A stretch of DNA of 64,000 nucleotides from Chryseobacterium sp. FH2 (GCF_001045455.1 NZ_LFNE01000002.1:124001-188000); one strand, 5' to 3'. Shown: positions 28,235-37,143, counted from the first letter of the stretch. The notes: a model not told the origin generated them from the letters alone. Program-made: numbers and translations.

Positions 28235-28697
28235 TGAATATAAGTCAATAAAAAAAGAAATATTTTATTATGTTAAGTGATTTATAATTAATAACTTATG
28301 ATAGCTTGAGCATCATGCATTATTTCATTTTCACATGAAATATTAGTACTTAAATTCAGTTTTGGAATTGATTTTAAGAATAGCCAATTTAGATAAATCA
28401 AATAGCAATAATAGAACTGTGGCTTTATCCAGAATGTGAAACCCCGTTTTAACAGTTGAAACAGCTTTTATATATGGCTTAACTACCTTTGATTTTGGTG
28501 ATGCTCCCTCTCAGAAATTTAGTTTTTTTCTATGGTCTGTGGCAGAAAACTAATTTTAAAGTTTTTTGTAAAAGTAAAATGTTGATGAAATTTGTTAAAA
28601 AAGTAGAAGAGTTTGAATTTTGTTAAGATAATTTTAGATTCCTTTTACTACTGTTTACTATAATACCTGACCCTAAACCAGACCTGAGTAAAAATAA

Positions 28698-28730
28698 AAA
28701 AGTCTCTACATTATTGTAAAGACTTAATTA
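28698..28730 (-). terminator. Terminator of the first intact tRNA unit
   Basis: AAGTCT and AGACTT close a stem with an inner TACA/TGTA part. A run of A on the left provides the T tract for minus-strand transcription. It lies 8 bp after the tRNA-Arg 3' end. Confidence 0.65.
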
Positions 28731-28738
28731 TCAATAAG

Positions 28739-28812
28739 TGAGCGCGAAAGGATTCGAACCTTTGACCGTCTGCTTAGAAGGCAGATGCTCTATCCAGCTG
28801 AGCTACGCACCC
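28739..28812 (-). tRNA. tRNA-Arg (anticodon TCT)
   Basis: 74 nt. The minus strand folds as a full cloverleaf: acceptor GGGTGCG with CGCGCTC (two G-U pairs), anticodon loop CTTCTAA, T loop TTCGAAT, discriminator A; the CCA is not encoded. It is identical to the gene at 61753. It lies 16 nt downstream of tRNA-Pro in the same transcript. Confidence 0.97.
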
Positions 28813-28828
28813 TAAAAATACATTGTTG

Positions 28829-28903
28829 TCGGGGCGGCAGGATTCGAACCTGCGACCTCCTGGTCCCAAACCAGGCGCGATGACCGGACTACGCTACGCC
28901 CCG
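28829..28903 (-). tRNA. tRNA-Pro (anticodon TGG)
   Basis: 75 nt. Acceptor CGGGGCG with CGCCCCG, anticodon stem CCTGG/CCAGG with loop TTTGGGA, T loop TTCGAAT. The copy at 61871 has the same sequence. First gene of a tRNA-Pro/tRNA-Arg unit read leftwards. Confidence 0.97.
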
Positions 28904-28948
28904 ATTGGGTCATCTTTTTAACAAGAATTACCTTGTTTTTTGTGGGTG

Positions 28949-28956
28949 CAAATATA
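28949..28956 (-). promoter_or_regulatory. -7 promoter element of the tRNA-Pro/tRNA-Arg unit
   Basis: The minus strand reads TATATTTG followed by CACC, 45 bp before tRNA-Pro. The same element precedes the tRNA unit at 62 kb. Confidence 0.6.
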
Positions 28957-29220
28957 GAATGTTTTTTTGAATTATAAAAATAAAATACGAAATAAATTTT
29001 CATTAATATTTCGATGTTAGGGTTTGTCAACTTTACATGATTAATAACCATGATGTTAGCTTGAATTGTTTTTACTGAAAAAAACTTTGGTTAATATAAT
29101 ATTGAGGGTTAGGAAAGTTTTATATCAAATGAATTTCGAAGATTAATATCAATAGACGTAACTAAATATCATTGATGTATTTTAGATTAGAAATAAGGAG
29201 AATTGACAGTCTAAAAACAC

Positions 29221-29252
29221 AAAAAACTCACAATTTTTATTGTGAGTTTTTT
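29221..29252. terminator. Perfect 14-bp bidirectional stem-loop
   Basis: AAAAAACTCACAAT and ATTGTGAGTTTTTT are exactly complementary around TTTT, giving T tracts for both directions. It stands alone between the tRNA unit and the operon at 29630. The rest of 28957-29540 has no gene. Confidence 0.7.
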
Positions 29253-29544
29253 GTGAACTTGGAAGGACTGTCATCGAACACCTTACTTCGCTATCTTGAG
29301 TGGATTTTATGAATATATTGTTGATTTGTATTGTATTTTTATTTAGACAGCTCGAATCCTTTTATCATGTTAATTTTACTAAGTTTTCGGACTTTTCGGA
29401 TTGTCAAAATACGCATTTTTTAGATTGGAGTTGGTTTATTATCAACTCAATCTAGCTTATAAAAGGAATGTACAGTAGAATGTTTCTTTTTATTTCCTTT
29501 CTTGTTTCTACCTTTCCAATTTGAGTTGGTAACTGTTTAAAAAA

Positions 29545-29582
29545 ACAGAGATTCTGTTACAACTTCCCTTAATCCAGCTACT
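29545..29582 (+). promoter_or_regulatory. 38-bp shared upstream element, copy 1
   Basis: ACAGAGATTCTGTTACAA then CTTCCCTTAATCCAGCTACT. 32 of 38 positions match the copy at 34040. Each copy ends 47-50 bp before a start codon (29630 and 34128). It is a candidate operator for the AraC regulator at 33075. A GAACTTTG sequence near 29605 could be the -7 region. Confidence 0.65.
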
Positions 29583-29629
29583 CCTGTTGTGTTCGTAGTT
29601 CTGAACTTTGTCATAGAAAATAAAAGAGC

Positions 29630-30691
29630 ATGAATATTTTTAAAATATTGACAACCGCAGGACTTGTAGGCATGTACTCACAAGCAATAGCAGGCAGTTT
29701 TGATGAGGCTGGATATCAAAAATCTTTTGATTTAAATACTGTAATTGTAACCCCAAAAAATCATATCACAATGGACACTATCAAATCCGAACAGGCAATT
29801 ATTGATCTTGCAGGTCATAAAGTTTCTGTGTTAAAAGATGGACTTTATGACCGATTCCGCTCAAATCCGCCATTACCTGTCATTGAAAAAGAAAGACCGG
29901 ATATTGATCTTAGCTGGTTCAAAACCATCCGGAAAGAGAAAAAATACGTTGGATTTACAACTTATTCTCCTAATTTTTATTACAGCAACAGCAGTATCAC
30001 AGCAATTTATACGGCTGATATGAAAACCCTGAAAAAACTGATTCCCGAAGAAGTACGTGATATTGTAAAACCAATTTCCATAACACCGGGACGAGGGCTA
30101 ATTGCTATAACAGCCTATGCGTATCATTATTGTGATAATGATTCCTATAACGAGTTATCGATTTCTATTGTTACGACCAAGCCTGACACAGGAAACTGGG
30201 GTGTATTTTCTTTGCTGGGAGAAGTAAAAAATAAAAGTCTCTGGGGGTACGTTGTAAAGCTTCCCGTAGATACAGAGCTTGCCAGAGTGCGGGGGGTAGT
30301 AGGGTATAACTTGCCGAAATGGTTGATCCCGATGGATTATAGTGACAAAGGAGACGCTATGAACTTTACTTTTTATGATGAATCGGGTAAGCCGGATTTT
30401 TCGATAGGAGGAAAAAAATTAGATATTGAGAGCACAGAGCCTGAAATCGTCCGGTCCAACTTTATCAACCTGGATAAAAATGGGCAACTAACCCACGGAT
30501 ACACAGATGTACGGGCACTGAAAAAAGCGACCAGTAAAAAGAAAGAAGATGTGAAACTCAATCTTACTGAGGGTCCGTTATCGAAATTCATTAAATCATT
30601 GGATCTGGGAAAATTGATGAGATATGATTATCAGCCGGAATTTCAGGCCGCATTGTACACTCCTGAACCGTTCGATAAAACAAAGAAATAA
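29630..30691 (+). CDS. Acetoacetate decarboxylase-family protein
   Basis: A 353-residue protein with a hydrophobic, signal-like N-terminus (about 1-21, ending AIAG). The central part resembles the acetoacetate decarboxylase fold: YNELSISIVTT, then YVVKLPVDTELARVRGVVGYNLPKW, a stretch with the arginine, glycine and P-K pattern of that family. True ADC removes CO2 from beta-keto acids through a lysine Schiff base. Here the active lysine cannot be fixed from one sequence, and an exported ADC would be unusual, so a different reaction on a carbonyl compound is possible. It is the first gene of a four-gene unit with an aldehyde dehydrogenase, an epimerase-like reductase and an AraC regulator. Confidence 0.6.
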   Translation: MNIFKILTTAGLVGMYSQAIAGSFDEAGYQKSFDLNTVIVTPKNHITMDTIKSEQAIIDLAGHKVSVLKDGLYDRFRSNPPLPVIEKERPDIDLSWFKTIRKEKKYVGFTTYSPNFYYSNSSITAIYTADMKTLKKLIPEEVRDIVKPISITPGRGLIAITAYAYHYCDNDSYNELSISIVTTKPDTGNWGVFSLLGEVKNKSLWGYVVKLPVDTELARVRGVVGYNLPKWLIPMDYSDKGDAMNFTFYDESGKPDFSIGGKKLDIESTEPEIVRSNFINLDKNGQLTHGYTDVRALKKATSKKKEDVKLNLTEGPLSKFIKSLDLGKLMRYDYQPEFQAALYTPEPFDKTKK

Positions 30692-30724
30692 CAGGTTTAA
30701 ACTTTAAAGATAAAGACTATAATA

Positions 30725-32086
30725 ATGGATTTTGCAAGCATATTTCAGTCACAAAAAGAGTTTTTTAATTCGCATCAAACAAAAAGGGTTGCTTTTCGAA
30801 AGGAAACTCTGTTAAAGCTAAAGAATCTCCTGAAATCAAATGAAGAGCAGCTTTATGAAGCCATTTATAACGATTTTCGCAAAGGAAAATTTGACACCTT
30901 TCTTACAGAGCTCAATCTGGTGTATAATGAAATAGATTTTTTTCTAAAAAATTTGGACAAGCTGAGCAGGCCCAAAAAGGTCAAAACAGTACTAAGTTTG
31001 CAACCCGGTAAGAGTTATATTCATTATGACCCTTTAGGAGTTACACTTGTCATTGGCGCATGGAACTACCCTTATCAATTGACATTGAGCCCTATGGTGA
31101 GTGCCATTGCAGCTGGAAATACCTGTATCATCAAACCCAGTGAACTTCCCGAAAATACGATGCATCTTTTAGCAGATCTTATTAACAATAATTTTCCATC
31201 AAACTATCTCTATGTCGTGCAGGGAGGCATTCCGGAAACAACAGAACTATTGAAACTTCGGTTTGATAAAATATTTTTCACAGGGAGTCCAAAAGTTGGG
31301 AAGATCGTTTATGAGGCTGCCGCAAAAAACCTGGTTCCTGTTACGTTGGAGCTTGGAGGAAAATCACCAGCCATAGTCACGGAAACTGCAGATCTTAATG
31401 TTGCTGCAAAAAGACTGGTCTGGGGAAAATTCCTGAATGGCGGACAAACCTGTATTGCACCCGATTATCTGCTGGTAGAGGAATCAGTAAAACCCCAACT
31501 TCTGCAATTGATTAAAGAAAAACTTCAGGAAACCAATTATTCAGATGGCGCGGAGTATTATACGAGTATAATTAATAAACGGAATTTTGATCGTATCCTT
31601 GGCCTTGTTGATGATTCAAAAATTGTATTCGGAGGAAAGTATAATGCAGATTCGCTTTATATTGAACCTACCATAATGGATAATGTAAATTGGGAAGGTC
31701 CGGTAATGCAGGAGGAAATATTTGGTCCTGTTTTACCTGTCGTATCATACAACAATTATGATGATATTCTTCATAAAATAATTGAAAGGGAAAAACCCTT
31801 GGCCGCTTATTTGTTTAGTAATAGTGAAGAAGAAAAAGATAAGCTTTTAACATTGGTTTCTTTCGGTGGTGGATGTATCAACGATACACTGATGCACATT
31901 ACTAGCGATTATCTGCCTTTCGGAGGTATAGGAAACTCGGGTATAGGAAATTATCATGGCGAATTCGGTTTCCTTACATTCTCCCATCAGAAATCAGTGA
32001 TTGACAAAACAAACTGGGGTGAACCGGATTGGAAATATCCCCCTTATACAGATAAAAAAATGCACTGGCTAAAAAAGGTGATGTAA
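30725..32086 (+). CDS. Aldehyde dehydrogenase, class-3 type
   Basis: A 453-residue NAD(P)-dependent aldehyde dehydrogenase that oxidises aldehydes to acids. The catalytic residues are intact: N114 in WNYPY, E209 in TLELGGKSP and nucleophile C243 in GGQTCIAPDY. The length (about 450) and the FNYPY-like motif place it with the shorter class-3 enzymes. The C-terminus (WKYPPYTDKKMHWLKKVM) resembles the fatty-aldehyde branch. It lies 33 bp after the decarboxylase-like gene and 33 bp before the epimerase-like gene, so it is surely in one operon with them. Confidence 0.9.
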   Translation: MDFASIFQSQKEFFNSHQTKRVAFRKETLLKLKNLLKSNEEQLYEAIYNDFRKGKFDTFLTELNLVYNEIDFFLKNLDKLSRPKKVKTVLSLQPGKSYIHYDPLGVTLVIGAWNYPYQLTLSPMVSAIAAGNTCIIKPSELPENTMHLLADLINNNFPSNYLYVVQGGIPETTELLKLRFDKIFFTGSPKVGKIVYEAAAKNLVPVTLELGGKSPAIVTETADLNVAAKRLVWGKFLNGGQTCIAPDYLLVEESVKPQLLQLIKEKLQETNYSDGAEYYTSIINKRNFDRILGLVDDSKIVFGGKYNADSLYIEPTIMDNVNWEGPVMQEEIFGPVLPVVSYNNYDDILHKIIEREKPLAAYLFSNSEEEKDKLLTLVSFGGGCINDTLMHITSDYLPFGGIGNSGIGNYHGEFGFLTFSHQKSVIDKTNWGEPDWKYPPYTDKKMHWLKKVM

Positions 32087-32119
32087 CTTTATGCAGCTGG
32101 TTTCAAAAAATATAACAAT

Positions 32120-33067
32120 ATGCAAACAATATTAGGAGCCAACGGTCAGATTGGCGAAGAGCTCGCAAGAGAGCTTAAAAGAAATTTTACTTCATCTATA
32201 CGAATTGTCAGCAGGGATGCAAAAAAGGTAAATGATACGGACGAAGTCTTCTCTGCAGATTTATCCATTCGCGATAAAGCAATTGAAGCAGTAAAAGGCA
32301 GTGAAATTGCTTATTTCACATTAGGCCTTCCAATCAGCTCCGACCTCTGGGAGAAACAGTTTCCGCTTATCCTTCGTAATGTAATTGATGCCTGTAAGAT
32401 CAACAATACAAAACTTGTATTCTTTGACAATACGTATATGTATCCCCAGGATGATCATGTATTGACAGAAGAAACAGCTTTTGCACCTGTGGGAAGAAAA
32501 GGAAGAGTCAGAAGAAAAATGGCCGAAATGGTGTTGAAGGAAATTGATTCTGGTGAGCTTGAAGCCGTGATCTGTCGTGCTCCCGAATTTTATGGCCCCG
32601 GCAAAACGCAGAGTATTACCAATACCTTGATTTTTAACAATATTAAAGATGGTAAAAAGCTAAAAATACCTTTGAGCGCAAATAAGAAAAGAAGCCTGAT
32701 ATGGACTCCTGATGCGAGTCGTGCCACTGCTTTGATCGGAAATACTCCTGACGCATTTGGTCAGACATGGCATCTCCCGGTGGATAAAAGCCATCCCACC
32801 TATAAAGAGTTTATCAGAATTGCTTCAGGAATTTACAGCAGAGATCTGAAATATTCTGTTGTTCCAAAATTGATGTTCAAAATAGGATCACTTTTCAACA
32901 AAAGTGTAAAGGAATTGCTGGAGCTTCTTCCAAGGTATGAACATGACAATATATTTGATGATTCAAAATTCAGAAAGAAATTTCCGGATTTTCAGGTTAC
33001 AACGTATAGACAGGGAATCGGAATCATAAAAGACGAACAGTTTTCAGGGAATAAAATAATTAAGTAA
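32120..33067 (+). CDS. NAD(P)-dependent epimerase/reductase-like protein
   Basis: A 315-residue extended SDR. The Rossmann motif is at the very start (ILGANGQIGEELA). The position of the extended-SDR Tyr-x-x-x-Lys motif is altered: FFDNTYMYPQDDHV holds Y, with GRKGRVRRKMAE after it. An upstream segment of family type (VICRAPEFYGPG) supports the epimerase-like assignment. It would act on a small carbonyl or nucleotide-sugar-like substrate with NAD(P); the substrate is unknown. It is the third gene of the operon and is followed after 7 bp by the AraC regulator. Confidence 0.75.
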   Translation: MQTILGANGQIGEELARELKRNFTSSIRIVSRDAKKVNDTDEVFSADLSIRDKAIEAVKGSEIAYFTLGLPISSDLWEKQFPLILRNVIDACKINNTKLVFFDNTYMYPQDDHVLTEETAFAPVGRKGRVRRKMAEMVLKEIDSGELEAVICRAPEFYGPGKTQSITNTLIFNNIKDGKKLKIPLSANKKRSLIWTPDASRATALIGNTPDAFGQTWHLPVDKSHPTYKEFIRIASGIYSRDLKYSVVPKLMFKIGSLFNKSVKELLELLPRYEHDNIFDDSKFRKKFPDFQVTTYRQGIGIIKDEQFSGNKIIK

Positions 33068-33074
33068 ATTAGTC

Positions 33075-34010
33075 ATGTATAAATCTGAAAATCAGCATAT
33101 GAAAACTCCGGAGAAAGTATCATCAATAAGTACGCTTCATCAATTTTTAGGGCTAAAAAGGCCTGCGAACCCGTTGATCAGTGTATTTAATTTTGATGAT
33201 GTCAAACTGGAACCGGAAACCATTCTCAGCGCCATAACCACTGACTTCTATGTCATTGCTTTAAAAAAAGACTGCGCCGGAGGAAAATGCAGATATGGCC
33301 AGCAATATTATGATTTTGATGAAGGTATTATGTATTTTATTGCCCCGCATCAGGTTCTTCAGTTTGATGATGTACTCCTGAATGGAGTAAAAGGGTTTGC
33401 GCTGGTGGTACAGCCGGATTTCCTACATGGATATGGGCTGGCAGCCGATATTAAAGAATACGGTTATTTTTCCTATACGGCCAATGAAGCACTGCATCTC
33501 TCTGAAAAGGAGGAGAAAATAATTTTTGATATAATAGATAATGTAGGTGGAGAAATAGATGGTAATATGGATACCTTTTCACAGGATTTACTGATATCAA
33601 ATCTTGATCTGTTGTTGAAATATTGTGACCGGTATTATAACCGCCAGTTTCTGACCAGAAAGAAAGTGAATAGTGATCTTCTTTCAAAATTAGAGATGTT
33701 ATTGGATGATTATTTCAAAAATGATACATTAATCATTAGCGGTATACCCTCAGTTCACTCCGTTGCTGAGCAGCTGCACCTGAGTGCCAACTACCTGAGC
33801 GATATGCTAAGGGTTCAAACAGGGCAAACCACACAGCAGCATATCCAGAACAGGTTAATCGAAAAAGCAAAAGAATTACTCTCGACTACCTCAATGTCGG
33901 TATCTGAAATTGCCTATCAGCTTGGATTTGAACATCCGCAGTCTTTTCACCGTCTTTTTAAAAGCCGTACTTCTCTTTCTCCATTAGAATTCAGATCATC
34001 ATTAAATTAA
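33075..34010 (+). CDS. AraC-family transcriptional regulator
   Basis: A 311-residue cytoplasmic regulator. Residues about 30-180 form a cupin-like ligand-binding part (FYVIALKKDCAGGKCRYG, YYDFDEGIMYFIAPHQVL). The C-terminal 100 residues are the double HTH (VAEQLHLSANYLSDMLRVQTG, then VSEIAYQLGFEHPQSFHRLF). It ends the operon with the decarboxylase-like, ALDH and epimerase genes. A 38-bp element is shared by the promoters of this operon and of the DJ-1-family gene at 34128, so autoregulation plus control of that gene is likely (inference). An in-frame ATG eight codons in is an alternative start. Confidence 0.88.
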   Translation: MYKSENQHMKTPEKVSSISTLHQFLGLKRPANPLISVFNFDDVKLEPETILSAITTDFYVIALKKDCAGGKCRYGQQYYDFDEGIMYFIAPHQVLQFDDVLLNGVKGFALVVQPDFLHGYGLAADIKEYGYFSYTANEALHLSEKEEKIIFDIIDNVGGEIDGNMDTFSQDLLISNLDLLLKYCDRYYNRQFLTRKKVNSDLLSKLEMLLDDYFKNDTLIISGIPSVHSVAEQLHLSANYLSDMLRVQTGQTTQQHIQNRLIEKAKELLSTTSMSVSEIAYQLGFEHPQSFHRLFKSRTSLSPLEFRSSLN

Positions 34011-34039
34011 TTCAGATCGATTTAAAAGAAATTTGAAAT

Positions 34040-34077
34040 ACAGAGATTCGGTTACAAATTTCCATAATTAAGCTACT
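34040..34077 (+). promoter_or_regulatory. 38-bp shared upstream element, copy 2
   Basis: ACAGAGATTCGGTTACAA then ATTTCCATAATTAAGCTACT. Aligns without gaps to the copy at 29545 with six differences, at the same distance from the next start codon. Confidence 0.65.
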
Positions 34078-34127
34078 GTTAAATCATTCTATATTGCGAA
34101 TTTTAGAGTAGTCAAATATAACGATCC

Positions 34128-34814
34128 ATGAGAAAGCTTTTATTAATAGTTACCAATGTCGATAAGTACGCAAGTGGTCTGCCAACCGGGCTGTGGCTCA
34201 GTGAGCTGACACATATTTATCATAAGGCCAAGGATAAAAATTGGAACATAACGATAGCAAGTCCGAAGGGCGGTCATGTACCTATTGATCCTGAGAGCCT
34301 GAAACCGCTTGTTCTTGACAAAATATCAAAAGATTATTATAAAGATCCAATATTTATGGATGAGCTGAATCACTCAAAAAATCTCTATGAGGTAATTAAT
34401 GATTCTTTTGATTGTGTATATCTTGCTGGTGGTCATGCTACCATGTATGATTTTCCGGATGATGAGAATATTCAAAAAATCATCCGCAAACAATATGAAA
34501 GTAGGAAAATGGTCGCAGCAATCTGTCATGGGGTAGGTGGGTTATTAAATGTTAAGCTTAATAACGTTGAATATCTGATCAAAGGAAAATCAATTACTGG
34601 CTTTGACTGGTTTGAAGAAACAATTGCCAGAAGAAAGCAGGAGGTACCATTCAATCTTGAAGCTGCCATTAAAGAACGGGGTGCTAACTTAAAAAAAGCT
34701 TTTATTCCGATGACCTCCAATGTAGTTGTTGACGGTAATTTGATAACAGGGCAAAACCCGTTCAGTTCAAAGGAAATGGCAAAAGTAGTTGTTGAGGAAC
34801 TTGAAAAAATATAA
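34128..34814 (+). CDS. DJ-1/PfpI-family protein (Hsp31/glyoxalase III-like)
   Basis: A 228-residue cytoplasmic protein with the DJ-1 nucleophile elbow AAICHGVGGLL (C133, H134), an early conserved glutamate (E26 in GLWLSELTH) and AGGHATMYDFP at 100-110. The Hsp31/large-DJ-1 subgroup detoxifies methylglyoxal without cofactor or acts as a holdase. Together with the aldehyde dehydrogenase operon just upstream and the shared 38-bp element, it points to a reactive-carbonyl response. It is transcribed alone. Confidence 0.85.
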   Translation: MRKLLLIVTNVDKYASGLPTGLWLSELTHIYHKAKDKNWNITIASPKGGHVPIDPESLKPLVLDKISKDYYKDPIFMDELNHSKNLYEVINDSFDCVYLAGGHATMYDFPDDENIQKIIRKQYESRKMVAAICHGVGGLLNVKLNNVEYLIKGKSITGFDWFEETIARRKQEVPFNLEAAIKERGANLKKAFIPMTSNVVVDGNLITGQNPFSSKEMAKVVVEELEKI

Positions 34815-34871
34815 ACTTTGATGACCTGAATAGGGTTATCACTCATACTATTAATCATTAGAATTTTAATT

Positions 34872-35149
34872 ATGGTAAACAATATTAAAGCTGAAAATGA
34901 TCTGCAGATCCTTTCAGTATCAGGGAATTTTTGAAGGGGTTGAATAATAGCGGTGGCAAACCACTAGAAACATAACTCCACAGGAAGCCAGACAGGTTTT
35001 GGTTGATGCGCAAAATTCTGTTGAGGTAGACTACAGTGATATAGTAGAAAAACAATTTGGAAGATCTTATAAATCAGAGGTTATTGTCAAAAAATTTAAG
35101 GAAATAAAAGTGGCTGTGCGACTGGCTTTAAAATTGAGCCTGCAAGTGT
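34872..35149 (+). pseudogene. Remnant of an alpha/beta hydrolase gene (N-terminal part)
   Basis: Two overlapping frames join into one family-like sequence: FLKGLNNSGGKPLET, then after a frameshift TPQEARQVLVDAQNSVEVDY, up to a stop at 35147. This opening is common in lipase-like alpha/beta hydrolases of soil bacteria. At least two stops and a frameshift break it, and the catalytic part is missing. Confidence 0.55.
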
Positions 35150-35305
35150 GACACCCTGACTTTCAAACTTTACATCTTGAATCGTAAAGCCAGTTGATTG
35201 AGAAAAAATCATTTCTGGTAAAGCTATTAATAGCAACCAAAGAAATAATTTAGAAAAAAAGGTGAAGGAAACACATTCAGCGGCAAAAAATGCACAGATT
35301 TTCAA
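35096..35305 (-). pseudogene. Truncated exported hydrolase N-terminus
   Basis: A 69-residue frame: after a hydrophobic segment (LFLWLLLIALPEMIFSQ) it reads FTIQDVKFESQGVTLAGSIL, the usual entry to alpha/beta hydrolases of the dienelactone-hydrolase kind, then ends before any catalytic motif. It runs against the neighbouring hydrolase remnant and overlaps its 3' end by 54 bp, so both are deletion leftovers. Confidence 0.45.
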
Positions 35306-35475
35306 AGCAATCTTTGTGTATCAAGCTAAACCATTCTTTGATTCTAGTCGTTAAATTTACAGATACAGATATGATTTCTGTGCTAAGCTAACGGAGGTTA
35401 TTACTTGTAATAAGTAAAAAAAATAAATCCTTAACAGACTTGACGTGCTTTCATAGGCAGTTTTTTTGTATACTT

Positions 35476-35859
35476 TTAATCAAGTAACTGCATAAAACTT
35501 GCTCCAATAACTTTCAATGTGTCGTCAAAGCGTTTCCAAACCCTTAGATATCTGAATTTTCCTTCTATTGGTGTTCCCATCATTTTTCCTTTCGCTGTCA
35601 TTGTAACGATTGAAAGTGCTGTGTCGCCCATTATTTCAATGTTGTCAATTTCTGTTGAAGCGTCTTCAATGATCATTGTTTTTGCTTTATGTGCATACAA
35701 ATCCATTTCTTTAGTTAGAATTTGTCCTGTCGGTGCAAGTGCAACCAAATCATCATGCAATAGTTGGTTAAGTATGTCCACATCACTTACAAGTTGGGCC
35801 GAAAAAAGTTTGTTTTCCGCTTCAACAACATTTTCTCGGGTAATTTTTATTTTGTCCAT
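35476..35859 (-). CDS. NTF2-like (SnoaL/DUF4440-type) small protein
   Basis: A 127-residue cytoplasmic protein with the cone-shaped NTF2-like pattern: an N-terminal helix pair (ENKLFSAQLVSDVDILNQLL), HDDLVALAPTGQILTKEMDL, then strands TEIDNIEIMGDTALSIVTMTA and FRYLRVWKRFDDTLKVI. Family members include small isomerases and many of unknown role. Intact, on its own between remnants. The 35306-35475 and 35860-36259 stretches hold no gene I can support. Confidence 0.7.
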   Translation of the reverse strand: MDKIKITRENVVEAENKLFSAQLVSDVDILNQLLHDDLVALAPTGQILTKEMDLYAHKAKTMIIEDASTEIDNIEIMGDTALSIVTMTAKGKMMGTPIEGKFRYLRVWKRFDDTLKVIGASFMQLLD

Positions 35860-36259
35860 ATTCTGATTTATTTGTTTGTTGTCATTTCCTCAATTGTTAC
35901 AGTCGCATTAGATGTTTGTCTGTCCATGGTAATTTTCTAAAACTAAGCGGATGTCCACACAAAAGTTGATAAAAGATCTGTCGCAACGACTTCAGAAAAC
36001 AAATTTAGCCAAAATGACTTTTGTTGTAATCAAAAGTGATCTTGTTTTTTTAGTTTTACGAAGCAGAACAGGAACACGAAAGAGAAGCCCTGATTTTCAG
36101 GGGTGTATTTTGTGTTGTTTCCATTATCACATTTAAAAGATAAGGGAGTTTTATATTATCCTGTAAAGTGGGAAACTTTGCGGCGCTAATTTACTTCACT
36201 CTTTTAAAAGCCGTTTTCATAAACCCATTCTTGTTGACGGAAATTTTTCGTTCTAATAA

Positions 36260-36668
36260 TTGATAGATGGAATTAAAAGTTTTTATGAAGCGGTCAGGAA
36301 AGATGATTTGGCGAGCAATACCGTAGAAATATGTGTGATTGCTTTTGGAAACGGGGTTAAGCAGATCATTCAGTTTGCTTCTTTAAAGCGTCAGAAAGAA
36401 CAGTTTAAGAGAATGTTGCTTAAGGCCGAGGGAGAATCTCCAATTGGTGAGGCATTGGATGCAGGATTGGAAATACTGGATGAAAGGAAAAAGAAATATA
36501 AAGAAATAGGAGTACAGTATTACCAGCCATGGATGGTTTTGAAGACATCTAAAAGCAGGCTTAGCGGACTTTTAATGCCTGAAAACGGTAGGAGATTTCC
36601 TTCAAAATTTCTATGATGCCAATGCTGTGAAGGATATCAGCATTTTATTAAAATATTTAGATAAATAA
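36260..36668 (+). pseudogene. Remnant of a VWA-domain (TerY-like) gene
   Basis: The middle of a von Willebrand A domain is readable (MIDGIKSFYEAVRKDD, VEICVIAFGNGVKQIIQF, SPIGEALDAGLEILDERKKK, YYQPWMVL) as in TerY-type proteins. The N-terminal half with the metal-binding DxSxS is missing, and the frame shifts after PWMVL. A second frame then gives a plausible C-terminus (FLQNFYDANAVKDISILLKY) ending at 36666-36668. Non-functional as it stands. No other tellurite/Ter genes are present. Confidence 0.6.
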
Positions 36669-36864
36669 AGTATAATGCGTCAAGTTTTGTCGCTCTACAA
36701 AATATCTTTGACTTAAAATTAAAACGATATAATAATGATGTATTAATTAATATTCATACAGCTTATAAATGTATAAATTTTGCCTGAAATTATTTCGAAA
36801 TGTTAAAAAACTGTTAAATTTTAATTTTTCTATTTAGCAGTCATTTTTGAATGAAATAATTTAA

Positions 36865-36872
36865 TACATTTG
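36865..36872 (+). promoter_or_regulatory. -7 promoter element upstream of the metzincin gene
   Basis: TACATTTG matches TAnnTTTG. The nearest TTG (36847-36849) leaves only 15 bp. It would give a leader of about 265 nt. The leader contains a 14-codon frame (ATG 36899, MKYKNSNINSLLDF) and a 32-codon frame (ATG 37003), neither with recognisable similarity. Confidence 0.45.
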
Positions 36873-37143
36873 AAATAACAAAACACAAATAGCCAATATG
36901 AAATATAAAAATTCCAACATTAATTCCCTTTTAGATTTCTGATTTCAGGAATATCTAATACAGCACGTTTAATCACTAAACACAATACCTAATAACTCAG
37001 AATGCATCATCAGGTTGCTACATGCCGCATCATGTTCTGTGGCCTTGGTGTACGCCAAGAAATCACTTTAGAATTTTTTCTAAAGAGAAAAAGAAATTGA
37101 ATTCCTAATTATTGTAATATCACTTAGAACAATTTTAACATTT

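Noticed and set aside
26313-28812. Integrated element bounded by tRNA attachment sites
   Set aside because: No integrase is present, and the surviving promoter beside the half tRNA favours an internally deleted tRNA unit. Kept as an open alternative in the findings, not as an annotated element.
28812-29051. 79-codon open frame on the minus strand across tRNA-Pro
   Set aside because: Its 3' part is the tRNA itself and its promoter; the protein has no recognisable feature.
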